A DNA stretch of 64,000 nt from positions 13,933,856 to 13,997,855 of the forward strand of contig NC_135246.1 in assembly GCF_947623445.1 (NCBI RefSeq), written 5' to 3'. Under the pieces are notes generated by a model. It did no database searches. It saw only the letters and a program-made list of their open reading frames with translations, and was not told where the DNA came from. Source of the stretch: Clavelina lepadiformis (taxonomy: Eukaryota; Chordata; Ascidiacea; Aplousobranchia; Clavelinidae). A program made the position numbers and the translations under genes. This document shows positions 22,402-36,300 of the stretch, piece by piece (position 1 is the stretch's first letter; every line of letters starts with the position of its first letter).

Positions 22402-25400
22402 TCACCTTCCTGCTGCATTTTTAGGAGACAAATTTATTACTTTACTTTCCTTTGTATCTTGTGGTGGGCTCGAACTTTTAGCGGAAAAATCTGAAGGCAA
22501 GAGCTCATGTGGCCAATTTGCGGCACCGAACATAAAATTTAGTGGAAGGCCAGCGAAGGGCTGCATTTGAAAAGATTCCATGTGATTTTGATAGTTGTTA
22601 TATGACGTCGAACTGGCCGGATTTTTCAGATCGCTGGACGACGAATTCAACGCAGACTCTGCGTGAACAGAACTGGGACCGGGAAGCAGAGATTCTTGCG
22701 CGTTGGAGAGAATGCCAGAGAAAAACGGCAGCGCAAATGTACCAGCTTGATTCACTGAAGGTTTGGTTGGTTGGTACTGAAGAACAGAAGAATTCACGTG
22801 ACTACGTCCGTTGCAGGACGTTTTGTCAACGTCATGGAAAATTTGCTGTCGCGTGAAGCCACTTCGTCCATCACTTGCCGATTTGAAGCAAATGTTTGGC
22901 CCTGTTATAAATTACTTAATTTATTAACAAATAGTTGTTGGCAGAAGTTTGCCCAAAAAGCGCTTTGTTTAAAAATGCAACTTGCGTAAATTTGTTGACG
23001 GGATGAGAGGATGAAAATGTTCTTCGTTGTCGGATGCTTTAGATTTTTCTTCGCGTCTGTACTTAGCTCGGCGATTTTGAAACCATACCTATCAAAGCAA
23101 CGTTCACGTTTGTTAAATTTACAACGAATTACCCTCTTTTGACGATTAACAATACGAATGAAGAGGTGTCAGGTGCAGCGACTTTACGGTAATAAATTTT
23201 ATAGCAGGATCTTAATTCTATAGTTTTGACTTCGGTCAGAAAAGCGTGTCCTTCCCAGGTAGCATTGCTTGTAGATATCTCGACTTTACTGATGAGAAAA
23301 CAGTAATTGATATAATGCAATGCGATTTGAGACTTCACTTAATTCCTTTGAACGGGAAAAATAACCATCGCACGTGACAATGTAAAAGCTAGAATGTGAA
23401 TTTTAGGTTCGGTGGTCAGTGACTTTTAGCTGGATTTCTTTGAAGGTGGCTAAGTACAATATGCAAAAAATGACGTAACAATTGCAATAAAAATTGTAGT
23501 TACGCTTTATAATTCTGTTTTTGGTGGGGCGTAGCGCCAACTAACGCCACAGAGTGATTATTCAATTAACGACGGAAAGTAAATATGAATTAATTATAAG
23601 GTGATAAAATAGCCTTCCGGCTTAGGAACTGAAAAAACGCCTCTGGATTGAAACGGTAAAATTTAATTACGTACTTTCGATTCAAGATGTTTAGACAGGT
23701 CATGTATTATGCATATGGGTGTATATGCAACCTTGGGTATGAGAGTTAGAAAACAATAAAAGCGTAACAAAAAGGAAATTATGACAATTTGTTCCTCTGC
23801 AGCTGATAAGAGATTTAATAAAAGGCGACTTGCCTTTGTGTTTATCTTAATAGCTTATTCTAATGCGAAGAAAGCGTTAATTATGTATTGTTTATGATGC
23901 CGGAACAGCAGGAGCAGACCTTAATTGCATAGATTTGTTTTTCATACGGGAGATACAGTGATAATTTTAAACACAGTATTTAAAATAGAGTGAGCGTCAT
24001 TGTCAGAGTGGTTTAATCTTTAAACAATACCAATGTTGAAAACGTTTTCTGATTGCAACAATAGAAGACGTCACGCTGGCTACACCAAGCTTTCTGAAAA
24101 ACGTCGAATAAATGCAGGAAAACATAGAAACTTAATTTCCACCTGTACGCGAACTTCCTGTAAATTGATTTTTACGGCCAATTCCTCTCTGCTAAAGACA
24201 TCTGGGTAATGTGAGCGTGCAAAGGCTTGCTCCAGCTCGTGAAGTTGAAGTGTGGTAAAGGTCGTTCGATTTCGACGATGGCGCTTGTTTGGATCGGTGT
24301 CTCCACCTGTTGGCAAGTACGTTGCGTACATATAGCTCATAGTTATACACATGGAAGCATATCAAAGTAATTAAACATATATTGAACTTTTGCATCACCA
24401 TTACTTTGCACAACTTGCATTTTAACTTTTTTTACCCGAATCATGTGCGGATTCGTGTAGACTATCACGTCTCTCCTGCTTTTGATAGTCAGACTTATTG
24501 CACCAGCGCGACTTGACTGAACATACAAAAAATAACAACATTTTTAAAAAATTAATGTAAAATAACAAGCTTTTTCGTGGATTAATTTAGGGACGAAAGC
24601 ATTACCTCTCTTATTTTTTGTATGTTGCTTTGGCAACACCTCCATTGTGTTGGCTGTTTGTGAATGGAAGCGGTAGGCCTGAAGAATTCTCTCTGTTTTC
24701 TTTTGAATCTTTGAAGTTTCTTGTTCCTTCTTTTTTGTTTCTTCCCAATTGGAAGTAGCTTGCCTGTATTTTTCAAGTTCTCTGTATATGTTGGCCTCCT
24801 TGTTTAAGTTGCTTTCACACCTGGGTTGTTGTTGGTCATCTCCGTTTTCCCTCGTTTCATTTTGATTATCGTTTTGTGCTTTTTTGAAGTTACTTTTGCC
24901 GCTTACATCCACACGTTGTCCGATCGATGCTTTCTTTTCCGAATGCAAATGCGTTAACTCTTTTCCCTGGAGTTCCTCCAGTTCACCAACATCAGATATC
25001 ACGTCACTTGCATCGCTTTTGCTGCTGTCAAGGTAACGTTCTTCTGGAGTTTGAGGTCTTTCTGCGAGACGACGTTGCTGCAACATCAACATGGCGGAGG
25101 GGAGCATCCAACTGTTTTCAGGTATTTGTTGTGTAGAACACCCTGCGGATGCATACATCTGATGCATGAGCAAAAGAGTTGCGGGATCACATCCGGACTG
25201 AGCTGAGAGTAAACGCTCTTTCTGCTCCAACAGTATTCTTAGTAAATATTCTTCAGAAGGATCACTGGAGCATGATTTTTCACTCATGCCAGTTGCTTTT
25301 CTTGGATACTGCTGACAATTGTCTTCGGACAAAGGTTTCGGGGTGCGTGCGTTCTCAGAATGTTGTTCTGTGTCTTTAGAGCCAAGTTCAAAAAAATTTG

Positions 25401-26502
25401 ACTCCAAGGCGGAGACGTTGTTTGGATGAGATAACGGTTGATTGACTTTGCCATCATCAACTTTGCTGCTTGAGATTTTTTTGCTTTTCTCATCACTATC
25501 AGTATAAGTATTAACACCGAAAGACAAAATACTTTCAGCTTTGCTGAAGTCGACATTACTTGCGGCTAAAGTAAAAGGGGAAACCTCGTAAGACTGGTGT
25601 GCGAAAAGTTTTCGGTTTGCTTTATCTGGGTCACAAAATCTGGAATAATCCGGCAGAACTGGAGCAGGAAACCGATTGCGGATGGACAGATCTTGTTTGT
25701 TAGATGGCGATCCTTGGCTTACATCATGATGTAATTTCTTTTTAGGAGATGGCTCAGTGCACTCATGTGTAGTATTTGCAGGTACGAATGTTTTGCGGTC
25801 AATTACTGCCTGGTCGCTGTAATGTTCCATCAATTCGAAAACTTTTTTATTTTGATTTTCCCCAGAGCCCTCTCGTTTAATTTTTATCTGTTTTCTATCG
25901 ATGACATTTTTCTTTTCCTCAGTTAAACTGGAAGCCACTGGAACTTGCCTGAGAGTGTTCTCAACCATCTCAGAACTAGTGGTCGACAAATCGTCGAAAT
26001 GTTTCAAATGAAGAGATGATTTTTGACCTGGTGGTAACATCCACTCCTGGCGAAAGAGAAGTTTTTCTTTTTCCGAATTGGCGTTATTTTCTTCCTTTTG
26101 CGGCATGTTCGTAGCGTTTTTCGGATCATTAACATAGGGCTGCATCTTCTCAATGTAATTATTCAGCCACCCCTGTAACAATCCTGGTCTAGAATAGGGA
26201 TTCAGGAAACTGTAACCGGGGTCCCATGAAACATTCTGCATTGTGGCATCCTGACACGACTTCAAAACTCCTGGTTGGTGGTCAAATTCCTGCTTCCCGC
26301 TTCCCGCTTCCACTTCCTGCTTGCGGTTCTCTGTGTGGCTAGGATGAATTGGATTCTCGCAAACTTTCTTCGGAACTGGTTGTAGAAGTGCTGCTCTTTC
26401 GCAATGGGTCGTGTTATTGCTGCGATTGGGTGATTCATCACCTTCAACGCGATGTGAAATTTTTTGCGGTTCACAATTGATCGACCGTTTAACAAGGTCC
26501 AT
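22402..26502 (-). CDS. Rx: Rx-like paired-class homeobox transcription factor
   Basis: This is a DNA-binding nuclear regulator; Rx genes specify eye and anterior brain fates, including ascidian photoreceptors. Exons are 24606-26502, 24143-24306, 22982-23088 and about 22402-22873, giving some 879 residues. The homeodomain is at about 642-701: [41 protein letters not shown], then [13 protein letters not shown], with Gln at position 50. SHYPDVxSREELA with NLxEVRVQ is the Rx signature. The intron between VRVQ and VWFQ is common in paired-class genes. The 630-residue N-terminus is polar and lacks known domains, but [11 protein letters not shown] (near residue 315) resembles the Rx octapeptide. I find no OAR motif at the C-terminus. 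The acceptor of the last exon is uncertain: AG before 22873 keeps the frame, while a better-looking site at about 22905 does not. Confidence 0.88.
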
Positions 26503-29500
26503 ATTGCTTGTAACAGTGGTCGATTAAGTTCTGTAATGCAACAATATTTTTTAAAAGTTTTATTTAAATTCTAACTTAGGAGATGAAAACCTATATAAAC
26601 TTGATATATATATAACTTGATATTGATATATATGTTGAACTTGATATAGATGTTGTACCAAGAACCTTCCATAAAACTTCGAAAACAAAAGTTTCAAATC
26701 TATCACCAGATCATAAATTTGGTTCTCAAAACTGGCTTCATAACCGAGATTTACAGTAATATTTTTAAAATGCTCTTTATTGTAAAACGCATTCAAGACT
26801 TCCCTGTGATACGCTTTTCATGATCTCAGCGTATTTTCCGTCAAAAACCTTTCTTTCTTGTATAGTTAATAAACTATAAATTTTTAATTTTCGTCATGTC
26901 ATGAGCGAAAAAAGTCGGTTTGTTTTGAATTCTGCGAATTTTGGAGATGCACTGAGTTTGACTTCTATAATTTGATCTATGTTTTACAGCATTTAAATAA
27001 AAATATTAGCGCGCATTTTTTATATTTTACTCACCGTTAAATTCACAAAGTTATAACTCTAATGTCGAGCAATTCAAAACAATTCAAATTCTAATTCAAA
27101 CAATTCGCAAAATACATAACGCCTCAATGAATCTTTGCGGTTTCCAAATCAACTGTAACTGTAACTGTACAGTTCAGCGCCTTTTCTGTTGTATAATGGT
27201 TCCTTAATCGCCTTGTCACTGTCATGATTCGCAAACCAAATCAATAAACAAATTGGTCAATGCTGTTTGAAAAGTCCATTGCAAAGTATATACAAGACGG
27301 CGGCATTATGCAACGTCCATTTTTTAATTTCTTAATGCAGATTTCTGCTTTACTATTCAGCGATACGGAAAATTTTCTTTAAGCTGACCTGGTCCGACAC
27401 TCAGTTGTTTTAATTCTGCAAATTACCAAATTAGTGCATTCAAGCTTGGCGCAATTACACGGAATGAGCGTATGGATATAATATTCAAGCATGCTAATGA
27501 TGTGAGGGAAAGAAAAACGGCCTTTCAACGCCATATGCACGTTCGACGTAGAGCTCTAGCTGCACAGTGACAGCTACCTTATTGACCCATATATGCAATT
27601 TAATTGATAAAAAATAATTACTTATTATATCGATTAAACATTTTGATTGATCTGCTGCATCATATGAGCTTGTTTTTAGTATGCGGAAATGCGGTCTATG
27701 TAAAACCATAGAAAAATTTTAAAAAGCAATTTCAACAAACCGTTACTGGCTTACTTCTCACATGTTATGATAATTACTGGTCTAAGAAACCGAAGTTAAA
27801 TATTTTATGGCAAGCAATGTTTTTAAGCCAAAAGGCAACAGGAGATCACAACTTAATTGGCGATTACAGGTTGTTTATTTTAAGCCAAATAAAATAAAGT
27901 TATTTAACCAAAGAGAATGAAGAGATCAGAAAATATAACACGCAGAACTAAGAAACAGAAAATGAACATATAATCGTATTAACTACTGCTTTCATATGGG
28001 CAAATGTTATTCCCTAAATTTCGATCGATAAAAGACATAATTAGTCGCTTACAAATTGAGTAATTTAATTGAGCGCTATTACTTTTTGCAACTTCCTTGA
28101 TTATAGAATTGATTAATTTTTGTTAGGAGCGATTGTTAGAACCCATAAGCTTCTACTCAACATTTGTATGTTGCTAATGCAGCAACAACTGCATGCTTAA
28201 TCATAAATTTTGCATGGAAACTTTCTTGGACTATTACATTTGCTTTATCATTGGATCCTACCGATCATCAGCTAAAGGGATATCGTGTAGCAGACATAAG
28301 TGTCAGAAAGTTTAGTTTCCGTCGTATATCCAAAGATTTTAGATGAGTTTTCTGTTTTTATCGACGTCACGTTTTGCACTTTAGTGTTTGCCTTTAACTG
28401 ACGAACTTTAAACACTAAAAACATATTGTTGGTGTTTTCTTACGGCTAGCATACTAACCCTACCTGTTTTTGACTATAAGCAAACTAAATCAAGTGATCA
28501 CAAACAAACCTACACATGTCATATTGTTTCATAATACCTTTAAAAACGGCAACCAGAGTGGTGGCAATGTAGACAGTTTTATGATTTCTCTTAAAGTCTA
28601 CTCCACATAACGCAAGTAGCCTAGTGGCAATTCACACCAAACATCTTTACGTATATACAGATAACAGACCTAATTGTAATAAAAAATTGGAAAAGGGAAG
28701 AAAGAAAGCGCATTATTTTTTCAAGTTTAAGTAAATTTCCCAACGGCTTAATCCGTTGCATTACATTTTAATGCTACAAGGCGAATCCAATGACACATAC
28801 GAGAGAGTGCATTTTAGCCGAAATTAACAAATTACATTTTCATCAACGATTATGAAAGATCAATTTTTATGTTGTAAACGCAAGCAGATGATGCCGCTTT
28901 TAGATAAATTAACAAATGGGCCGGGCGATCATTGCATTATAAAAAAGCGGCAAAACGCTTTATATTTTTAACTCATAACAATAAACGACATATTTGTGAG
29001 AGGACGCGTCACCTTAAAGCGTAATCCTTCGGTCATATCTGAAATTAAATGACGGTTGTGTCAAGTCGAATTAAGAATTAATGCCATGAAATCGCATTAC
29101 CAAAATTAATTTCAAGGACATTCAAGACTTCTCATCACACTTCACTTGCTTTCTACGTGCCGCCACCTGCCAAATTATCACTGGACCGTGGACTTTACTT
29201 TCTCAAGGTTGACTTTTTAACTCTCACGTTTACCAACACTATCCTGTTTGGTTGCACTCAACTTCTACAGAAATAACTTGAAACGATACAAGTTTAAAAC
29301 CCCACAAACGCTTCAGGGTTGCGAATACTACTTATATACAGAATCCTAAACTAAAACCCGAGAGAATCAATTGCTTCTCGAACGCTACTTAAAACGAAAA
29401 AATTAATTTTAATTTGGAGCCAAGTTATTCTTTCTTTGATCAATTCTAGTCGGTGTGTGGCAAATCTCTTTAATCTCATGAAACATGAACAGCAAGGGGG

Positions 29501-30383
29501 TCCTGGCATACGACGAAGTCATCATGCTTTTGCCACCAGCACTACTGGCGTCTGCCTATAATCTATTTCAACCCACCTTCACGTAATTACGCGAGCGCTG
29601 TCCCCGACCAGGTATTGTATCACGCTTAACTCAATGGATTCGAACAATTTCGCTCTGTGGGGACATTTCGACGGCTTAAGCCCATACACATCAAAGTCGT
29701 TGATAGTAAGGAAACATGAATTGAAATTCAATAAAGTTTCACCTCGAAGTCATAAGATTTTTTGTAGTCTGGCGACATTTCAACGTCATATCTTTTGGGG
29801 TTTAAAGGCGACCGTTTGTCATTCGGAAAAAACGTCGTTTCATTGTAAGCCGGACCTCGATTCTATTTACTTTCGACGTACAAAAAGGATCTTCCATCGA
29901 TTCACTTCTTTTACATTTTACTTCTTTACACTTTCAATTTATTTCAATTTCAAGCACCAAGTCTATTAACCTACTGACTGGGCAACATTTTTGTTAAAAA
30001 GTAAAACATGGCATTAGATATGCAGTTGGTTTAATGCAAAATCAAATATTAGTTTGGATGAGATGAAGCAACCATATACCAAATGCTGGTCAAAAGATGG
30101 CGGATTTTAAACAGACAATACAAAAATTGAATATAATTTTTAAGAGAACGCATGCGTGCCTTCTTCGTTATGCCAAACGATTTGACGTGACATGATTTAA
30201 TTCCCAACGTTACCGATAAAGTCGTATCTCTTGCAGAATAAATGTTTCTACACAGTGCATGGAACCGAACAGCTGAACAACTACCTTCATGCCATTTCCG
30301 TAAGCTACTCCACTAATACCGAAGGGGGCACAGAACAAGACTAAAAGAATTTCGCTGTCGAAATTGGTATATATGGTTATGTA
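26503..30383. other. Intergenic DNA between the Rx-like gene and AKAP7
   Basis: This 3.9-kb stretch is the 5' flank of the homeobox gene and the 3' flank of AKAP7. It has no exon I can support. One open frame of 111 codons (29634-29969) is rich in Phe, Lys and His and looks random. Because it lies upstream of a developmental regulator, it is the natural place for enhancers, but I recognise no specific cluster of sites. Confidence 0.4.
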
Positions 30384-33356
30384 TTATTTGGTTTTTGAAG
30401 TCATTCCTTCCTGGATGTGTTTGATGACATCATCGTTCCGTAACGTTTGCTTGAGTTTATTCAGCCTCGACTTGGAAGAGAAATTTGAGTCTTGAGTCTT
30501 AATTGAGCGACCTGAAATAGTTTATTAAAGGCAGGTAAGCAGTGATTTGACAGAGAAGAATCAATCTCTTTTTTCTGGGGAAAAGACTAGTTATCCTTTA
30601 CTACAAGACAACATACTCTCTTGATGAAAGTGTAAATGTTGTCTATAGAAAGCGGCAGTAAAATTGAACTGTGAACCCGTTACAAAGCAGCAGCCTAGAG
30701 TAATAATATTAAGACGCTTTGTACAACTCCTAGTTGTCAAATTCAGAAGCATCTTGGAGGACTGAATATGTCAGTCTTTCTCGGCGCAAGCTCTTCCGAT
30801 GTTCAAGTATACAACACATCCGACAAGTCATGGTCCGATCAATAAAGAAGTAATGATCACACTTGATTATCACTAGTGAAACAATTTTACAAGGAAAGTT
30901 AACTCACATGCGTCTTGCATAATGGAGTTGGCCAAACCATGGCAGTAGAAAGCAACTGTGTCTTTTGGCAATGTGTACAAGGCCCAAGTAATGCAACAGA
31001 ATGAGACTTCCTCTGCCCATTTTTCCAACGCCCAACCTGTATTACTGAGTTTTTCCTCAGAGCCATCTATGCATGCTTAGAGTTTAATAATAAATATTTC
31101 AAGGACGCAGATGGTGCTGTGTAAATGTAATCATGTAACCGACCATTGATTGACTCACTGATATTTATTTCACATTCACTGTGGTAATAACCATCGTTTT
31201 GCTTTTTTTTTAGCATTGCCAACAATTGTATGTTTTGGATTTCTTCTGCTCCGAACGACATGTTTGTAAATTCGTTGTACAAAGAAAGATCAATTTTCTT
31301 CAGCTGAATAAAAAAGCATCCCAATCTGCAAATGCCACTAGCAAACATATGTTTTCACAGAAATACCTTTAGACGGCGTAAGTTGTGCATCTTTGAAAGT
31401 TTCATAATGGTAGCATGTGGTTTAAATGTTTTTTGGCCTGAGCCAATGAACTCAGCAAGTTTTGAATCCAATTGTTCTGTAACAAATAGCATAATATCTA
31501 TTACTTTTAATGTTACAAGAAACTACGTCAACATCATTGCACTGTTTTTTATGCATGTTAAGTTTTACAGAAACTTTAGTTTAAGGCTATTAATTTGTTA
31601 AATTGCGAGACACTTTTCATAGTAAAAATTTTATTACAAAGTTCATTAAAGAGTTAATTGCTTTAAAACAAAGGTCAATGAAAAATCTTAGTCGATTCAA
31701 TTTCTTTTAGTGTAGAGTTCTTTCTGAGAAAAAGACTACAGTTTTTTTATTTTTCATAAAAGGTTTGCTATAAAAGTGTGTATGATATATTCCAATGAAT
31801 TGTTAAGAGCTTCTCACCTGCAATGAGTGAAATTTGACTTAATGCTTCCCCCGGCAAAATATTTGCAAACAGAACCTCTTTACGAAAATTACCTATTCCT
31901 TCTAGGGTTATAGAAAAATTTTTGCCATTGACAATATCAACAATCTTTGGAATACATTCCTTCATTAAGGCTTCTGCTCTAATGAAATAAGGTACAAATT
32001 TGTTAATATCAAGGTAATAGTATTTGTATTATTGTAAAATACATAAATCTTCAAGACAAAAGTCACTGTGTAACATACAAAGGAAGACAAGACAACTATT
32101 ATATTAGGTATTCAGATGCCGGTGTGACTAATGCAAAACAATATATGCTGCAAAACTCATTCAAGCAAGTAGGTACAACTATGGTATTGACATAATATAT
32201 ACACTATATAAAAAAATTTAGCCTACGCATATTTTTGGCAAAAATATAATTCTTTGTTGGCTCAGTGGTGGAGCTATCAAAGTTTCGGGCACGCAATAAG
32301 TCGACCCTGGTTTAATAACCAACGACATCATTATTGTAATACCCTTGAGCAAGGCATTAATGGAGCTTGTTCCTGTTCATTGATGCTGGTGAACAGCTCC
32401 AGTTTCGGCCAATAAACTATAAAAAATAAAAATACCATATAAAAGAGTGCGTTTTTCGAAACTTAGACAACAAAAGCTCAGTAACGGGCATTCACATGAT
32501 GAAGAATCATCGCCGAGTTATGTAAAGATTTTCATAAGTCCAAGGATAAAGATCTGCTACCATCTTCAAAGAGGTATCCCCTTACCTTACTACATCAGCT
32601 TCATCTTTAAGGTAAAAGACAGCCAATGTTATGTGTGAAGTGCATGTTGGAACAACTGCTTTGGTAAGACGCTTGTCCTGATGTTTTATCTGCTCCTGAA
32701 CAGCCCTGAATTTCCCTACCAGTACAATTACTAGTGTGAACAGTAAACTAAACTCTCAGCAAAACAAAGATAGATTTAATATTTTTTTTTTAATTCCGAA
32801 CATTTGAAAGGTTTTTATGTTTTGTGGCAACAACACAAGATCTACAGCCACAACCAAAATGCTAATTAATCTTTTCTAGAAAACGTTTTAGAAGGCTTAA
32901 AAAGCACCTAAAATAATTGGATTGGCAATGCGTATCCCCAAAAAGTAATTTGGACGAGGTTTTGGTCTACTTGATTCATTATCTGATTGCTTCCTTTTCT
33001 TTTCCTTTTGATTTTTACTTTTGTGTTGTTTTCTTTTTCCTGTATTTTGTGATTCTGCAAACAAACAAACATGGCCTCCGTGTTTGAAACATGTATATAA
33101 AGCAGACAAATAATTTTGTACAAACAATTTTTATCTGAGGCCAGTCATAGTTTTAAATTTGACATTTATACTGAAAATAGTTTGTAGCAATCACTGCTTA
33201 TACATTGGGATACGAGCTCATGCCAGAGTGTATGAAAATTTGAACAAATGCAATGAAAGAGCAAGGAAGTTACAAATCGTTGTCTATGTTCTATTGAGAA
33301 GAAATAAATGATACTAAACTTGATGCAGCATTAAGTTCCTGTTCTTCAGTTGACAT
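30384..33356 (-). CDS. AKAP7: AKAP7-like 2H-phosphoesterase / A-kinase anchoring protein
   Basis: In vertebrates AKAP7-gamma anchors protein kinase A and its central LigT-like domain cleaves 2',5'-oligoadenylates. Eight exons join in phase: 33320-33356 (start exon, tentative), 32908-33054, 32586-32715, 31818-31978, 31367-31476, 31159-31303, 30908-31036 and 30384-30511, giving 328 residues. Diagnostic parts are RPKPRPNYFLGIRIANP, the first catalytic HxT (SHITLAV, residues 89-91), LEGIGNFRKEVLFA, the second HxT (FKPHATIMKLSK, 179-181) and LLAMLKKKQNDGYYH. Both HxT motifs are intact, so the phosphoesterase should be active. A basic Lys-rich stretch precedes the domain. The last two exons (WALEKWAEEVSF... 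and ...HIQEGMTSKTK) do not resemble the vertebrate C-terminus. Reading on past the donor at 31158 gives an alternative stop at 31067. Confidence 0.9.
32256..32425 (+). repeat. tRNA-related SINE
   Basis: The 5' part reads ttggctcagtggtggagc, like a tRNA A box. About 50 bases on, ggtttaataacca resembles a B box (GGTTCRANNCC). The body contains acccttgagcaaggcatta, a motif shared by many chordate SINE central domains. It ends near an A-rich tail (ataaactataaaaaataaaaat). The element lies in the AKAP7 intron between exons at 31978 and 32586, in the opposite orientation to the gene. The B box is mutated, so this is an old copy. Confidence 0.65.
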
Positions 33357-36300
33357 AATGTTTAGTAATCCTATGCTTTTGGCTTGCAAGGCCTAACTGC
33401 TTAACTGAAGTTATGACCATAAGCTTTTATAGAAAAGAGATATTTATACATCCAAAACACTTCCTATAAATTAAATCTTATGTTATTTTTCTAGTTATTT
33501 TTCTGAAAAAGAATGTTGATTGCTAAATATTCTTACCCACACCACCTTGCACTATCATATATATAGTGAAGTAAGATTGTATCTCTCACAACTTGAGAGT
33601 TACACCATGTACAGTTACACCCACATGCAATTGCTCTATTCGTGAGTGCGTTCACCATCATTGCACTTGCATGCTTTCTGTTAGTTTTGCTTAGCCATTG
33701 TTTGTTAAAACCTGGCTTATATAGTTTTATAATAAAAATTATTTACAGGTCTTACTGTAACGACATAACTCACTTTAATCATACGAAGGTTCTCTGCATT
33801 ACAAGAATAAATATTGTGATACAATTACAAGTATGATTTATCATATGGTAGTTTTCAACAAGAAATTACAGGGCATGCTGAGAAACGTTTAGTGTTATGG
33901 TGTGCACTGGAAACTCAATTCTTTGTTTTTAGTAAATTCGGGGCAATGAATGGAATAATGTCGGGTCTAGTGCAGAAGCGCACAACCAAATGGCGTCACA
34001 ATTTCAGGAGCTGGTCCCTAGTATACATATGCATCTTCTGGTTGTGCACTTCTACACTACATCCAAAATTTCTGAGAACTAGGAGCATTTATGAAGCAAC
34101 CACCAAGCTGTCTATCTCAAGCAAAATCCTGAAATTCGCCTAATCTCCTACTGGCCACTGCCAGTTAAATGGCCGCTTGCTTTAATCACTATTTTGTAGT
34201 TTTGCTTAACTCGTAGGGGAATTACCAATTTGCAACGAGTTTAAATCATAGAAATCGAACAACAATAATCTAACTTCTTGTTACAGTATTAGTATTTCAT
34301 GGTCAAATAAAAATAAAAAATAAAAAACTTTTCTTTGTTATATAACTGGGTTAATTGTATAAACTTTAGATAACTATGCTCTCGGCGAACTAATTAACTC
34401 AAAAATATAACGTGACTAAAAGAAACATTGCCCTGATGAAACTAAGCCGAATGGACAAACGAAATGTTGACATAAATAAATTTCTGTATTTCACAAATTG
34501 TGCCTTGTATTTAATGTTAATATGCTTGGTAGTGGCCGCAGTATTTCTAAAAGAAATATAGTTGTATATTTTTAAAAGCAAGCCAGAAAAATGCAATAAA
34601 GACGAAAGTAAAACTATAGAAACATTTCGGTTTCTGGAGTTTAGATTCGGAAATTTATCAACAGGACTTTTACAGTGTCACAGTTTGCAATTCATTATGA
34701 AATATGTATTTTATTTTGGAGTAAAAAGACTGCTTAGTTCCAATTTGGGACAAATTACCGATTTTAGCAAAACGTATAGCCATTCATATGTCTAATAAAC
34801 AGATTATAAATCTTTTTATCTCAGGAACTTTTCCAAAGAGAAGCTTTATCAGTAATCTTTAAACATACAAAACCACATTATTTATCTTAATGTTTTACAA
34901 ACGAAAGAGGAATTTAAGCTTACAAGATATACTTTCACTCCTCTTTCAAAACATAAAATAATTCAAAACCACATCGTCTAATCCAGCTCGAACAACAGAA
35001 ACCTTAAAGATTTGTATTGAGGATACGTGACTTTATGCTCGACGCTTGTATTAGGTGTTTGGTAGTCTATTGACAGGTGTATGTTTGACTAAGTCTAAGA
35101 GTTTTTACACTTTTTAGGCTATGCTGAAGTCAGCTGAACGAACATAAACAGTTTTGGTATTAGTTGGTTTGTTTTTTATTTACAAAACCATAAGCTTGAA
35201 ATGCGCTAAGTATGCCACCAATAAATAAAAGTGGGGAAAACTAAAAATGAATTCAGCGCACTTTCATAAAGTTTCTTCATTAACGTAAGAATGCGGTTTT
35301 ATAAAGTTGATTTAAATTATGATACATGATGATGTAACAAAGGGTAAGCCAGAGCAACTCGATGTTTTTGGTGTTATGAACATTCCAAATGTAGCCCTTA
35401 TATGTCATTAAGAAATGTGGTAAGTGACACAGTAGAATAACAACGTGCACGCGGTACATGTTATTTTTAACAGCTTTCGCAATTCGTCACGTTTCCCGCT
35501 TTAATTTGTCGACCCTGTTTTCTAAAAAATGTCTTCTTCCTTGACCAATGAACTTTTATTAGACGATCTGTTCTTCGAAACCAAGCAGCCAATTTTAACA
35601 ATTAAACGACTTTTAATTATTATCGAACCAAATTATAGCAAATGTTTGAGAGTTGCGTGTGATAACGCAACGAAAAAAGACTTGAAGCCCGATCGTCGCT
35701 GCAAGCTTCAAATTTTTAATGCTCAAAATATTTTGCTCTTCTTTTGCTTAGATAAACTTTGAGAGTGGACATGAATGCGCCTGTCACATATGACAGATCT
35801 GATGATTTTGGTTTTATTATCTGCCAATTTCAAGGAAAGTATTAAACTGTTTTCCGTATGACGCAACGGATTTCATAGCTGATTTGACACGTGTTGTTCT
35901 TCCTTCTACGAAAAGCTTCATTTGTCAAAAAACGGTTTGTTAAAGATTTTAGAATTGCCAAAGAAAGTTTTATCACCTTTGGCAATTATTAGTTAATTAT
36001 AAGGTGAGGTAATGTTTCAGCAAAACACATTTTTTGTAAAATAAAAAGGATAAAACACAAAACTGTCAAGCGTTGTGGATGATTCGTCTAAATATGGGAT
36101 GGATAGAAGCAGCAAGAAATCTATTAATTATCGATAATTTTATTTTGTAAAACATCTTTAAAAAGTGAACAAAGCGAGGAAATAAACCCAAATAATAAAT
36201 GTAAACGTAAAAATAAATAAAAACAGAATAGAAAAATACATGCAAACAAAAGCCACTGTTAGAAAAGCATCAAATATCTGCAAACGGAAGCAAGAGTTGA

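Noticed and set aside
22542-22856. Open frame of 104 codons (+) opposite the last homeobox exon
   Set aside because: It is the antisense shadow of the Rx-like C-terminal exon, whose frame is supported by phase and stop position.
29634-29969. Open frame of 111 codons (+) upstream of the Rx-like gene
   Set aside because: It is dominated by Phe, Ser, His and Lys, lacks a domain and has no splice partners.
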